Source: Phycisphaerales bacterium
GTDB taxonomy: Bacteria > Planctomycetota > Phycisphaerae > Phycisphaerales > UBA1924
Assembly: GCA_020849105.1 (NCBI GenBank)
Contig: JADLGW010000028.1
Location: 62,001 to 126,000, forward strand
Length of the DNA: 64,000 bases
Reading direction: 5' to 3'
The first letter of the stretch is position 1. Every line of letters starts with the position of its first letter. Under the pieces are notes generated by a model. The model saw only the letters and a list, made by a program, of their open reading frames with translations, had not been told where the DNA came from and searched no databases. Positions 19,801 through 27,173 of this stretch are shown here, piece after piece. A program made the translations under genes and the position numbers.

Positions 19801-20273
19801 GCCCACACGCCCGCGTACCGATGGTCGCCGTCCAGGAACACCATCGTCGGAGTGATCGGGATGTCCCGCATGAACCGCGCCAGGTCCCCGTGATAGAAGA
19901 GGCACCTCTCGGCAACCCCCGCCCCCTCCACGGACGCGATGCTCCGCCCGAAAAAGCCCGGGTCGATGTCCACGCCGTAGTACTGAGGGGGCGGCGACTC
20001 GCGCTCCGCGGCAGCACGCAGCGCGCCCCGCATCTCCACCACCGCGGACCGCCCGCCGAACACCCCGACCTCGAGGATCACGCCCCCGCTGTGCCACGCC
20101 ATCTCGTACAACTTCTGGCTGTCCGCCACGTCCTGCCACCCCGGCAGGTCCTTCGTCGCCTCGTGGATCGCCTCGTGCTCCGGCGACAGGAACCCCTCGT
20201 GCCCCGACCAACTCGGTCGGTACGCCGCTCCCGGCTCCGCGGGGTTCACAACTTCAGGGCGTCGGAGTTCCAT
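16893..20273 (-). CDS. Methyltransferase-GT2-GT4 fusion protein of glycan synthesis
   Basis: 1126 residues with four parts. (1) Residues ~1-240: class I methyltransferase of the cephalosporin-hydroxylase/Methyltransf_24 kind, with GGVILEVGVFGGRSAV and MVFLDGDHRY. (2) ~306-555: GT2 glycosyltransferase, with ITVVTPSFNQGPYIEETLLS, VIDGGSTD and AWVNSDD. (3) ~558-960: GT4 glycosyltransferase with a Cys-rich insert (CAYAGRC...CGASCTC, about 660-675) and the donor-site EEAFGQVFIEAAACGTP. (4) ~970-1126: a beta-rich C-terminal domain, possibly carbohydrate-binding. Such fusions are expected to build and cap O-antigen, S-layer glycan or exopolysaccharide. It lies 65 bases downstream of the GT9-coiled-coil gene, probably in one operon. 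The 89-base gap to the convergent adaptor gene contains C-runs only. Confidence 0.85.
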   Translation of the reverse strand: MELRRPEVVNPAEPGAAYRPSWSGHEGFLSPEHEAIHEATKDLPGWQDVADSQKLYEMAWHSGGVILEVGVFGGRSAVVEMRGALRAAAERESPPPQYYGVDIDPGFFGRSIASVEGAGVAERCLFYHGDLARFMRDIPITPTMVFLDGDHRYAGVWADLKRLSVLLAPGTPMLCHDYGGIEGVRRAVDEWVAEGSYEAMGRFAGSILVRATGKWSGAKRARGLTEECFQAVRSSLSALYSAAAPAGIRRGRHHTPVREITRAARFDARGMSGARLMSGRGPWPYAADPRAARVPATMPGGRPWPRITVVTPSFNQGPYIEETLLSVLNQGYPNLEYLVIDGGSTDMTLSVVEHYKDRLAHFESVVDRGQADAINKGFARATGDILAWVNSDDMLAPGALAAAALALDRSGADMVAGEVHIYRDGRLAQRHMTSCGDGPLPLDELLDIDHCWMPGQFFYQPEVLFTRAIWEKAGGRLDLSLYHSLDYELWVRMAEAGATLHVIGRPIALFRAHPEQKTAGSVAGGFRAELPRVREAILERTGRAPVSHGVDGVRQRLRVALVNDVGFSYGAGIAHRRVAAALSAAGHTVRAFAALSTEPWREAAQVSEGDVLSRLEEWKPDLVIVGNLHGAGLESSLLARIGGRFETAFLMHDLWVLTGRCAYAGRCTRYLTGCGASCTCAPGHPELAKELVAPAWEQKRRVLGGTRSLSLWANSGWAQKKAEEALGAPEPGPSHATGEPECGEAVPTEERGPGRRSPGLATVSFGLDLEVFRPRDRMECREALGLARDRFIIMSSASSLADPRKGLSHLASALERLRLRDVLVVCVGWFRPGEQVPIPGMRAMGYMKEAKELATLYAAADLFVGPSLEEAFGQVFIEAAACGTPSVGYPVGGVPEAIADGVSGRVADLVNPESLADAIDELYRDPALRRDMGAWGRIWAEGRFSMSASYHSLHRALWDTGAAARLKLSRKIDLVLSPGEPEEPVLVAAGEHGWRGLANFDPWEGPYRDRNIPRGRWAKGPVATVEVESEFEGPGRLVIGYCNFEDGQRVRVLRDGEECGAAACGLTRRGGAQSVAFSVPVVKGSNRFDLAFWKWRAGPRPIAILVSSVMVIPAVVTRPHAAPVQR

Positions 20274-20338
20274 GAGAGCGCGGCCGTCAGCGAGCGTTGC
20301 CTTTCCGATCTCCGAGAATCACGACCCGCAGGGGCCGC

Positions 20339-22318
20339 TCACCGCGGCTTCCCGTTCCCGTTTTCCTCCCACGGCATCGTCATCGCCAGGTGCAGCCGCT
20401 GCCCCAGTTTCCGCCACCGCGACGCCATCAGGTCCCGCACCCGCCCTCGCAGCACCACCACCTGCGCCTCGTGCTCCTGCGCCAGGCGCTGGAGCGTCGC
20501 CCGGTCCCCGCTCAGCCGACGCTCCCGCAGCCGCACGTCGTTCAGTTGGCCCTCGGCCTCGGACAGCCGCGCCGACAGGTCCGCGATCTGCTCCCGCAAC
20601 TTCGCCTCGCGCTGCCGCGATTCCGGCGACCCCAGCCCCTCGGCCGTCCGCGCCCGCGCGTCCAGGTCCTTGATCCGCGCCTCCGCCTCAGCCAGACGCT
20701 TGGCCTTGTGGGCCAGCAACTCCTCCGCCTTGATCCGCTGCGCAACCGACTCCTCATACTGCTTCCGAGAGATCGACTCCCCCGCCGACTTGATCCGCGC
20801 GTGCTCGCGCGACGCCGCCGCCTCCGCCGTCTTCTCCAGCAGTTTCGCCTCCAGCGTCTCCGCCCGAGCCTTGGCCTCCGCATACAACTGCCGCGCCGAC
20901 AGCAACGCCCCCGCCTGCTCCGCCCGGTGACGACCCGCCTCCGCCCCCGCAACCTCCAGTTCCGTCACCCGCGCCCGGGCGAGCCCCAGGTCCCGCTGCG
21001 CCCGACGCAACTCCTCCTGCAAACGCAGCGTCCGCTCGTCATGGCTCGCCCACGGCTTTGGTTCGGACAGCGCCGCCCCCTCCGGGGCCGCCTCGGTCAG
21101 TGCTGGTTCCGCTCGTAGCACAGATCCCTCCTTGACCACCGTCGATCGTGCGGCCGAAACCTGCGCCAGCCGCACCTGCGCCGCGTGCGCCCCCTCGCGC
21201 CCCACCCGCGCCAGCAGCACCTCGTCCGCCCGCAGCACCCGCGCCTCACGCCCGGGCACCGCACCATCCTCCAGTTCCCCCGCCGCCCGCAGCACCTCCG
21301 CCACGGGCACATTCTTGATGCAGTACGAGTCCTCGAGGTGGCACCGCCACCCGCACCCGATGCACGGCACGCCCACCGTCACCGCCACGCTCCGGTCGCA
21401 CGCCGGCAGGAACCGGGGCCACGTCCCGCCCCCGAACACCGCAAGCACCGGCCTGCGCAGCGCCGCCGCCAGGTGCATCGGCCCCGTGTCGCGCCCCACA
21501 TACCCAGCCGAGAGCGCCGCCAGTCCGACCAGCGTATCCAGCGCCCCGTCGCCCGTCCCGAACCACGGCACCGCCGCCCCACGCTCATCGCCCATCGCCT
21601 CGACCGCGGCCCGCGCGCTCACCGACTCGGGCTCATGCCCGATCAGCAGGAACTTCCGCCCACGCTCCCGCGACCACGCCGACAGCAACTCGCCCCACTG
21701 ACGCGGCCGCCAGTTCCGCACCCGCGTGTCCGCCGTGTCGCCGACGCACGCGACCCAGTACGACCCCGCCTCCAGCCCCAGTTTCGCCAGTTCGCCCCGC
21801 GCCGCCTCCAACTGCTCGGGCCGCGCCTCGATCCTCGGGTCCGGCAGTTCCACCGCGCGACCCAGCACCGCCGCCGCCAGCGCCCGGTTCTTGCGGACTT
21901 CCGGCATCTCCTCCGTCACCGCCGCCACCACCGGGCTGCGCACCGCCGACACCGGGCCCGAATCCCCGAACAGACGCCCCGACATCCGCACCGTCACCGC
22001 GCCCCCGCACTCCAGTGACAGCCGCTCCTCCAGCACCGTCCACTGGAACGGCGCCACCACCAGCATGTCCGGCTTCCACGCCGCGGCCTCCGCCGCGATC
22101 CCGTGCAGGTCCGGGCTCGACGCCGCCAGCCCCGGGTCGTAGACGTTCCCGGGCGCCACCAGCACCCGCGCCCCCGGCGCCACCATCGGCACCAGCGGCC
22201 TCCACGCCGCCCGCACCACCACGCCCAGTTCATGCCCCTCACCCGCCAGCGCCGCCAGGAGCGGCTGCCGCAGGATCAAGTCGCCCAGCGTGTCCGGGTT
22301 GCTGACGAGTATCCGCAT
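20339..22318 (-). CDS. GT9 (heptosyltransferase-like) glycosyltransferase with long coiled-coil tail
   Basis: 659 residues from ATG 22318, where the ADP-heptose:LPS heptosyltransferase fold begins (MRILVSNPDTLGDLILRQPL); a GTG at 22351 would add 11 residues. Family 9 features: GDLILRQPLL, then in the second Rossmann domain GRDTGPMHLAAALRRPVLAVFG. A CIGCGWRCHLEDSYC segment adds four cysteines. From about residue 400 the chain becomes Ala/Glu/Arg-rich and heptad-like to the end (about 430-640), a long coiled coil not usual for GT9. This suggests a scaffold or chain-length tether on a glycan-assembly complex (inference). Cotranscribed with the methyltransferase-GT2-GT4 gene downstream. Confidence 0.82.
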   Translation of the reverse strand: MRILVSNPDTLGDLILRQPLLAALAGEGHELGVVVRAAWRPLVPMVAPGARVLVAPGNVYDPGLAASSPDLHGIAAEAAAWKPDMLVVAPFQWTVLEERLSLECGGAVTVRMSGRLFGDSGPVSAVRSPVVAAVTEEMPEVRKNRALAAAVLGRAVELPDPRIEARPEQLEAARGELAKLGLEAGSYWVACVGDTADTRVRNWRPRQWGELLSAWSRERGRKFLLIGHEPESVSARAAVEAMGDERGAAVPWFGTGDGALDTLVGLAALSAGYVGRDTGPMHLAAALRRPVLAVFGGGTWPRFLPACDRSVAVTVGVPCIGCGWRCHLEDSYCIKNVPVAEVLRAAGELEDGAVPGREARVLRADEVLLARVGREGAHAAQVRLAQVSAARSTVVKEGSVLRAEPALTEAAPEGAALSEPKPWASHDERTLRLQEELRRAQRDLGLARARVTELEVAGAEAGRHRAEQAGALLSARQLYAEAKARAETLEAKLLEKTAEAAASREHARIKSAGESISRKQYEESVAQRIKAEELLAHKAKRLAEAEARIKDLDARARTAEGLGSPESRQREAKLREQIADLSARLSEAEGQLNDVRLRERRLSGDRATLQRLAQEHEAQVVVLRGRVRDLMASRWRKLGQRLHLAMTMPWEENGNGKPR

Positions 22319-22476
22319 GGGCGTTCGCAAAAACCTCCGGCACGGGCGCACATGGTACCGCGCAGTTCCTTCAGTTTATGGCCCGTATCGATGCCCGTGG
22401 ACGTGCGCTCTGCGGTCACGCGGAGCGCCCGCCGGCGGGCCGCCGGGCTCGATCAGGGCCCGCTCTGCACGCCGCC

Positions 22477-23040
22477 CTATGTGTCACTCCGGTCTACAAC
22501 CTTGTAGGCCTCGCGCTCCCCGCGACCACGCAGCGGGTAGTCCTTCCGCAGCGGGTGCGCGGGGTAGTCCTCCCACGTCAGGATCCGTCGCAGATCCGGG
22601 TGGTTCCGGAACCGGATCCCGAACATGTCGAACACCTCGCGCTCGGTCCATTCCGCACCCGGCCACAGATCCGTCACGCTGTCAAGCCACAGAGCCGGGT
22701 CCTCCTCGATCCCCGCCGTCGGGATCGATGGGTCCAGGAACACCTTGACAAAGAACCGGTCGTCGCGATCAAAGCAGACCAGGTTGTACACCACCGCGAA
22801 ACGCCCGATCACCGGGCTCGGATAGTTCTGGTAGTCGATCCCGATCACGTCGGACAGGAAGTTGTACCCGCCGCCTTCCTTCAGAAACTCCATCACCGCG
22901 TGCAGGTCCGCCGGCTCCACGATCAGCGTGGACTGCCCGCGGAACTCCGTCGCCCGGAACGTCTTCCCGGGGAACGATCCCTTCACCAGCCCAAACGTCG
23001 GGTGATCCAGGTTCGGCTTCGGCTTGCTCGGGTCGGCCAT
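22477..23040 (-). CDS. nuoC: NADH-quinone oxidoreductase subunit C
   Basis: 187 residues. ATG 23040 gives the normal length; longer frames add an unrelated Arg/Gly-rich stretch. The family signature is complete: TEREVFDMFGI, then RFRNHPDLRRIL, then HPLRKDYPL near the C-terminus. NuoC is part of the peripheral arm of complex I, next to NuoB and NuoD. Neither those nor any other nuo gene adjoins it: upstream is a divergent small gene, downstream the GT9 gene after 125 bases. A TAGACT box ends 7 bases before the start, so the mRNA may be leaderless. Confidence 0.95.
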   Translation of the reverse strand: MADPSKPKPNLDHPTFGLVKGSFPGKTFRATEFRGQSTLIVEPADLHAVMEFLKEGGGYNFLSDVIGIDYQNYPSPVIGRFAVVYNLVCFDRDDRFFVKVFLDPSIPTAGIEEDPALWLDSVTDLWPGAEWTEREVFDMFGIRFRNHPDLRRILTWEDYPAHPLRKDYPLRGRGEREAYKVVDRSDT

Positions 23041-23047
23041 AGCCCCA

Positions 23048-23053
23048 AGTCTA
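23048..23053 (-). promoter_or_regulatory. -10 box TAGACT, 7 bases before nuoC start
   Basis: TAGACT on the minus strand, with 7 bases (TTGGGGC) separating it from ATG 23040. Only a weak G run could serve as a ribosome binding site. Confidence 0.4.
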
Positions 23054-23191
23054 GGAACAGCCACACGCCCCCAACAGCCCCACCGTCCGCCCGCGGTTAC
23101 ACACTCTCGCCCGCCACCCACCCCGCCCGATACCTCTCACCCCACCCGGCGGGCGACAGCCCACCGGTCCACAACGCATCGGAGGCCCGAC

Positions 23192-23443
23192 ATGCAGCAC
23201 GCACGTACCTCCGAGCAGCCGGAGAGCCGCTCGTCCGACCCATCGCGATTGACCCGGGAGCAGGTCGTCGATCGCATCATGCACCTCAACCCGACCGCGG
23301 GGCACGAGTTCCTCCGGGACTTCGAGGAAGACGAACTCAGCCTCTACCTCGAACGCCTCACCGCCGCCACGCGCCCCAGAGGCCGCTTCGCACGCTGGGA
23401 ACGCCGGCCCGGGCCCGGAATCTCGACCCGCCAGGCAGGCTAA
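23192..23443 (+). CDS. Small acidic protein, function unknown
   Basis: 83 residues. The start ATG 23192 is fixed by CGGAGG seven bases upstream. The N-terminal ~25 residues are polar; residues ~27-60 (LTREQVVDRIMHLNPTAGHE, then LRDFEEDELSLYLERL) look helical and compact; the tail is basic. No signal peptide or known motif. It stands alone between divergent nuoC and a strong terminator, so it is probably monocistronic and perhaps well expressed. Family not recognised. Confidence 0.7.
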   Translation: MQHARTSEQPESRSSDPSRLTREQVVDRIMHLNPTAGHEFLRDFEEDELSLYLERLTAATRPRGRFARWERRPGPGISTRQAG

Positions 23444-23464
23444 CCTCCGCCAGACTCATTTCCG

Positions 23465-23502
23465 CGAAGGGGGCTTCATGGTGGGGCCCCCTTCGTCTTT
23501 TT
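23465..23502 (+). terminator. Rho-independent terminator
   Basis: Perfect 10-bp stem CGAAGGGGGC / GCCCCCTTCG with a 12-base loop, followed directly by TCTTTTT. It ends the small-protein transcript that stops at 23443. The next 225 bases to the TolB-like gene show no gene. Confidence 0.9.
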
Positions 23503-23727
23503 CCGGACCTCACGCCGCTCCGCGATGCTTCGTTGCCGCCACAGCGCCGCTTCCGCTGTTCCCGGACTCATGTCGCCGCTCCCAACGTCCGATCTGTGTT
23601 CTGCGACCTGACCCGGACCTCAAGGGCCCCGCGCAGGCCGTCCGATAAAGCCCGACCGGGCGGGGGCGATCCCCTCCCCGGCGGCGGATGTAAGGCCTTG
23701 CAGCCCAAGACCTTGGGAGCCGACGCG

Positions 23728-25023
23728 ATGCACACGCCGCGACACCGCACCGCCCTTCAGTATCTCGCGGCCGCGGGTGCCCTCGCCTGCACCGGCTGCG
23801 GGATGTTCAGCCTCGATCCGCCGAAGTCCACCGCCTCACGCCGCACGACCACCTACCGACCGCCTGTCGCCGCCGTCGCGGCCAAGCCGGCAACAACGGT
23901 TCCATTCTCCACGCCCGCGCCGCGCACCGACATCAACCCCATCACCCTGGCGCTGACCGGCGGGACACAGCCCGCGGCCTCCACCAGCACGAGCAGCCTG
24001 GCCCTCAACGCCGCGACCGGAGTCCCCGTCGTCCGCCCGGGGGGCGGGGGCGCCGCGTTCGAGGAATCCGCGAGCGTCGCGCAGGTCTCCTTCGCCTCGC
24101 AGGGCGCCGACTTCGATCCGGACGTCTCCCGCGACGGCACCCACATCGTCTTCGCCAGCACCCAGCACAAGACCACCGCCGACCTCTACATCAAGACGGT
24201 GGACAGCCGCGTCGTCACCCAACTCACCAGCGACCCGTCACAGAACGTGATGCCCAAACTCAGCCCCGACGGCCAGCGCATCGCCTTCGCCAGCGACCGC
24301 GCGGGCAACTGGGACATCTACGTCATGCCCGCCGCCGGCGGGAAGTCCATCCAGGTCACGGGCTCGGCCGCCCACGAACTGCACCCCTCCTGGTCGCCCG
24401 ACGGCCAGTCGCTCGTCTTCTGCCGCCTCGGCGAGGTCTCCGGCCAGTGGGAACTCTGGACCACCAACCTCTCCGGCGGCGGCACCTCCACCTTCCTCGG
24501 CTACGGCCTGCTCCCGGAGTGGTGCCCCGCGCCCGGCCCCGGCGACGGCGGTGCTGACCGCATCCTCTTCCAGAAGTCCCGCGACCGCGGCGACCACGCC
24601 TTCGCCGTGTGGACGATCGACCTGCGCGACGGCCAGGCGCTCAACCCGACGGAGATCGCGTCCAGCCCGGTCGCCGCCTGCATCAACCCGGCCTGGAGCC
24701 CCGACGGCCGCTGGGTCGTCTTCGCCACGGTCCCGATCGCCGGATCCTGGGCCACCAGCGCCGACGGCCGCCCCTCCTCCGCCGAACTCTGGATGGCCGA
24801 CCTCGCCGGCACCAGCCGCGTCCGCCTGACGACAGGGCCCGCCCTCTCGCTCATGCCCGACTGGAGCGCCACCGGACGCCTCTTCTTCGTCAGCAACCGC
24901 GGCAAGACCGACAACATCTGGTCCATGGACATCACACCGGCCGTCAAACTCGCCATGACCTGGCGCAACCAGGCCGGGCCGTCCGGCCACACCGAAATGG
25001 TCAACGTCCCCGAAGAGAAATGA
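23728..25023 (+). CDS. TolB-like beta-propeller lipoprotein
   Basis: 431 residues. ATG 23728 follows GGGAG (8 bases) and opens a lipoprotein signal peptide with lipobox ACTGC. After a Pro/Thr-rich linker (to about residue 105) come WD40/PD40-type beta-propeller blades with recurring DxSPDG motifs: FDPDVSRDGTHIVFAS, PKLSPDGQRIAFASDRAGNW, PSWSPDGQSLVF, PAWSPDGRWVVFA, then PDWSATGRLFFVSNRG. This is the repeat of TolB and DPP-like propellers. A periplasmic, membrane-tethered scaffold role is likely. The next lipoprotein gene follows after 73 bases in the same direction. Confidence 0.85.
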   Translation: MHTPRHRTALQYLAAAGALACTGCGMFSLDPPKSTASRRTTTYRPPVAAVAAKPATTVPFSTPAPRTDINPITLALTGGTQPAASTSTSSLALNAATGVPVVRPGGGGAAFEESASVAQVSFASQGADFDPDVSRDGTHIVFASTQHKTTADLYIKTVDSRVVTQLTSDPSQNVMPKLSPDGQRIAFASDRAGNWDIYVMPAAGGKSIQVTGSAAHELHPSWSPDGQSLVFCRLGEVSGQWELWTTNLSGGGTSTFLGYGLLPEWCPAPGPGDGGADRILFQKSRDRGDHAFAVWTIDLRDGQALNPTEIASSPVAACINPAWSPDGRWVVFATVPIAGSWATSADGRPSSAELWMADLAGTSRVRLTTGPALSLMPDWSATGRLFFVSNRGKTDNIWSMDITPAVKLAMTWRNQAGPSGHTEMVNVPEEK

Positions 25024-25096
25024 CGCGGTACCGGCGCCCCGCCGGTGCACAGGACAGCCCGCCGGAGCGCGGGGAATCAGAAAGCGGCAGGACGCC

Positions 25097-25882
25097 ATGA
25101 CAAGTGAACAGGCCATGCTCACCAAGCCCGCCACCCGGAGCCCGGCGCGCCCCGCCGCACGATTGGCGCTCGCGCTCCCGCTCATCCTCGGCGCCTGCGC
25201 CCGGCACCAGCCCGGACTCGTCGCGCCGGAAACCCTCGCCAGCCCCTACCTGGCCGCGCGAGGCGAGGTCCTCTGGGCCGTCGCCCCCCTCCGCAACGAG
25301 TCGGGCAGTTCGCTCCCCGATATCGCCGCCATCACCGACAAGGTTGTCGCCGCGGCCGCCCAGGTCCGCGGCGTCCGCGCCCTGCCCCTGAACCGCACCA
25401 TCGCCGCGATGCGGGCCCTCAACATGCAGGGCATCGCAACCCCCGACGAGGCCAGGCAACTGGCCGCGGAGATGGGCGCCGACGGCATCATCATCGGCAC
25501 CGTCACCGCGTACGACCCCTACGACCCGCCGGCCCTGGGCCTCTCCCTGGCCCTCTACATGAGGCCCGAGTCCGGCCGCTCCGCCGCCGATCTTGACTCC
25601 CGCGCCCTCACGTCGTCGCCCACCGAGCCGCCGCGCCCCCACTCGAACTTCACGGGCTCGCCGTCGGCCGTCACCAGCGAACACCTCGACGCCAAGAACC
25701 ACCAGGTCCAGATGGACATCCAGCGCTACGCGACCGGGCGGCTCGACGGCAACTCGGCCCTCGGGTGGCGCCGCTATGTGGTGAGCATGGACCTGTTCAG
25801 TGAGTTCGCGGCGTGGCACGCGGTCGGACGGCTGCTCGACCAGGAGTGGGTCCGGCTCGGGCGCGTGGACGAGGCGAAGTAA
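25097..25882 (+). CDS. Lipoprotein, CsgG/GNA1162-like regulator of assembly (putative)
   Basis: 261 residues with a twin-proline/Arg-rich leader and a lipobox LGAC near residue 34. The mature part VLWAVAPLRNESGSSLPD, then residues through a GADGIIIGTVTAYDPYDPP segment resemble the alpha/beta fold of CsgG or GNA1162-type outer-membrane-associated lipoproteins, in which a family of small periplasmic proteins reports 'GA(D)xxxxGxV'. The relation is weak and based on pattern only. It sits directly after the TolB-like lipoprotein gene and probably shares its mRNA. An AGG six bases before ATG 25097 supports the start. Confidence 0.6.
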   Translation: MTSEQAMLTKPATRSPARPAARLALALPLILGACARHQPGLVAPETLASPYLAARGEVLWAVAPLRNESGSSLPDIAAITDKVVAAAAQVRGVRALPLNRTIAAMRALNMQGIATPDEARQLAAEMGADGIIIGTVTAYDPYDPPALGLSLALYMRPESGRSAADLDSRALTSSPTEPPRPHSNFTGSPSAVTSEHLDAKNHQVQMDIQRYATGRLDGNSALGWRRYVVSMDLFSEFAAWHAVGRLLDQEWVRLGRVDEAK

Positions 25883-26013
25883 CCAGGCGGGACCACGGCC
25901 CACGGCCGCGGCACCCGCGGCAAAGTGGAGCACGAATGGACCGCACGAACGACACCACCAACGGAACGGCAAGCCGCGCCCCCGCCGCGCGCCGACCCAC
26001 AGGAGCGACCACG

Positions 26014-27042
26014 ATGCCCTCCCTCGCCCTGACCGCCGCCTTCACCAGTTACCTGATCGACGAACGCCACTTCAGCCCGTACACCGCCCGCTGCTACGGC
26101 GCCGACCTCCGCCAGTTCGTCGAGTTCCTCAGCGAGGAACACGGCATCGACGCCGGCGAGGCCGAAGAGGGCCACGCCTTCCGCCGCCGCCAGAACCCAG
26201 ACACCGCCAGGCCCGACGGCGTCGCCGGCAAGATCGGCCCCACCACCCTCACCGAGACGATCGCCAGGGCCGACGCCGAACTCATCCGCACCTTCCTGGC
26301 CCACCTGGGCGAGCAGGCCTACTCCGCGGCCACCATGGCACGCAAGATCGCGACCCTCCGGTCCTTCTACAAGTGGGCCGAGCGCCGGGCCCTGGCCGAC
26401 TCCAACCCGATGGTCCTGATCCGCACCCCCCGCCAGTCCAAGCGCCTGCCCAAGGCCATCAGCGTCGAGCAGATCGAGAAACTCCTGGCCGCCCCGGACC
26501 AGAACGACGTGCTGGGCCTGCGCGACCGCGCCATGCTCGAAACGCTCTACTCCACGGGCATCCGCGTCAGCGAACTCGTCGGCCTGGAGGTTGACGACGT
26601 GGACATCACCGGCGAGGCCCTGAAGGTCCGCGGCAAGGGCCGCAAGGAACGGCTCGTCCCGCTCGGCTCGCACGCCCTGGCCGCGATCTCGAAATACACG
26701 GACCGCCTCCGGGGCGAGGCCCGCCTGACCGCCGCGTGGGCCGACGGCAGGCCACGCCGCCCGCTCTTTGTCAACAAGCACGGCGGCCGGCTCTCATCTC
26801 GCTCCGTGCGCCGCAAACTCGACAAGTACCTGAAGGAAGTCGGCCTCGACCCTTCCATCTCGCCGCACACGCTGCGCCACTCCTTCGCCACGCACCTGCT
26901 CGACAACGGCGCGGACCTCCGCAGCGTCCAGGAACTGCTCGGGCACCAGTCCCTCAGCACGACGCAGGTCTACACGCACCTGACCACGCAGCGCCTCCAG
27001 AACGTCTACAACCAGGCCCACCCCCGCGCCGAAGCCAGTTGA
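26014..27042 (+). CDS. xerC: Tyrosine recombinase XerC
   Basis: 342 residues from ATG 26014, preceded by AGGAG at 8 bases; ATG 25936 (GGAG at 5 bases) would add 26 unconserved residues and is the alternative. The N-terminal SAM-like core-binding domain is interrupted by about 35 residues (around EEGHAFRRRQNPD to LTETIA) not usual in XerC. The catalytic domain is complete: TGIRVSELVGL (Arg), GKGRKERLVP (Lys), HTLRHSFATHLL (His-x-x-Arg), LLGHQSLSTTQ (His) and VYTHLT (Tyr nucleophile). The C-terminus YNQAHPRA is XerC-like. With XerD (62471-63466) it would resolve chromosome dimers at dif. Confidence 0.92.
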   Translation: MPSLALTAAFTSYLIDERHFSPYTARCYGADLRQFVEFLSEEHGIDAGEAEEGHAFRRRQNPDTARPDGVAGKIGPTTLTETIARADAELIRTFLAHLGEQAYSAATMARKIATLRSFYKWAERRALADSNPMVLIRTPRQSKRLPKAISVEQIEKLLAAPDQNDVLGLRDRAMLETLYSTGIRVSELVGLEVDDVDITGEALKVRGKGRKERLVPLGSHALAAISKYTDRLRGEARLTAAWADGRPRRPLFVNKHGGRLSSRSVRRKLDKYLKEVGLDPSISPHTLRHSFATHLLDNGADLRSVQELLGHQSLSTTQVYTHLTTQRLQNVYNQAHPRAEAS

Positions 27043-27086
27043 CCGCGCCCCGATCGCAAGCGGCGGGTTTCCTACCAGTTCTCGTG

Positions 27087-27107
27087 GCACAGGCGTCCCG
27101 CCTGTGC
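27087..27107. repeat. REP-like palindrome (GCACAGGCG-TCC-CGCCTGTGC)
   Basis: Nine perfect pairs around a TCC loop, directly preceded by GTG and followed by TCT. It is intergenic between xerC and the broken methyltransferase gene. The sequence resembles a dispersed palindrome common in planctomycete and related genomes (recalled, not searched). Confidence 0.7.
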
Positions 27108-27161
27108 TCTACCCCGCCTCCTGCCACCCAGGACCATCCTGACGAGCGCGATCCAACCCGG

Positions 27162-27167
27162 TATGCT
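27162..27167 (+). promoter_or_regulatory. -10 box TATGCT, 6 bases before start (leaderless candidate)
   Basis: TATGCT, six bases, then GTG 27174 of the methyltransferase remnant; no Shine-Dalgarno sequence. Confidence 0.4.
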
Positions 27168-27173
27168 CGCCGC

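Noticed and set aside
22378-23727. Upstream extension of the TolB-like gene through the nuoC region
   Set aside because: It is antisense to nuoC and crosses a strong terminator; the lipoprotein signal at 23728 with its ribosome binding site is the natural start.
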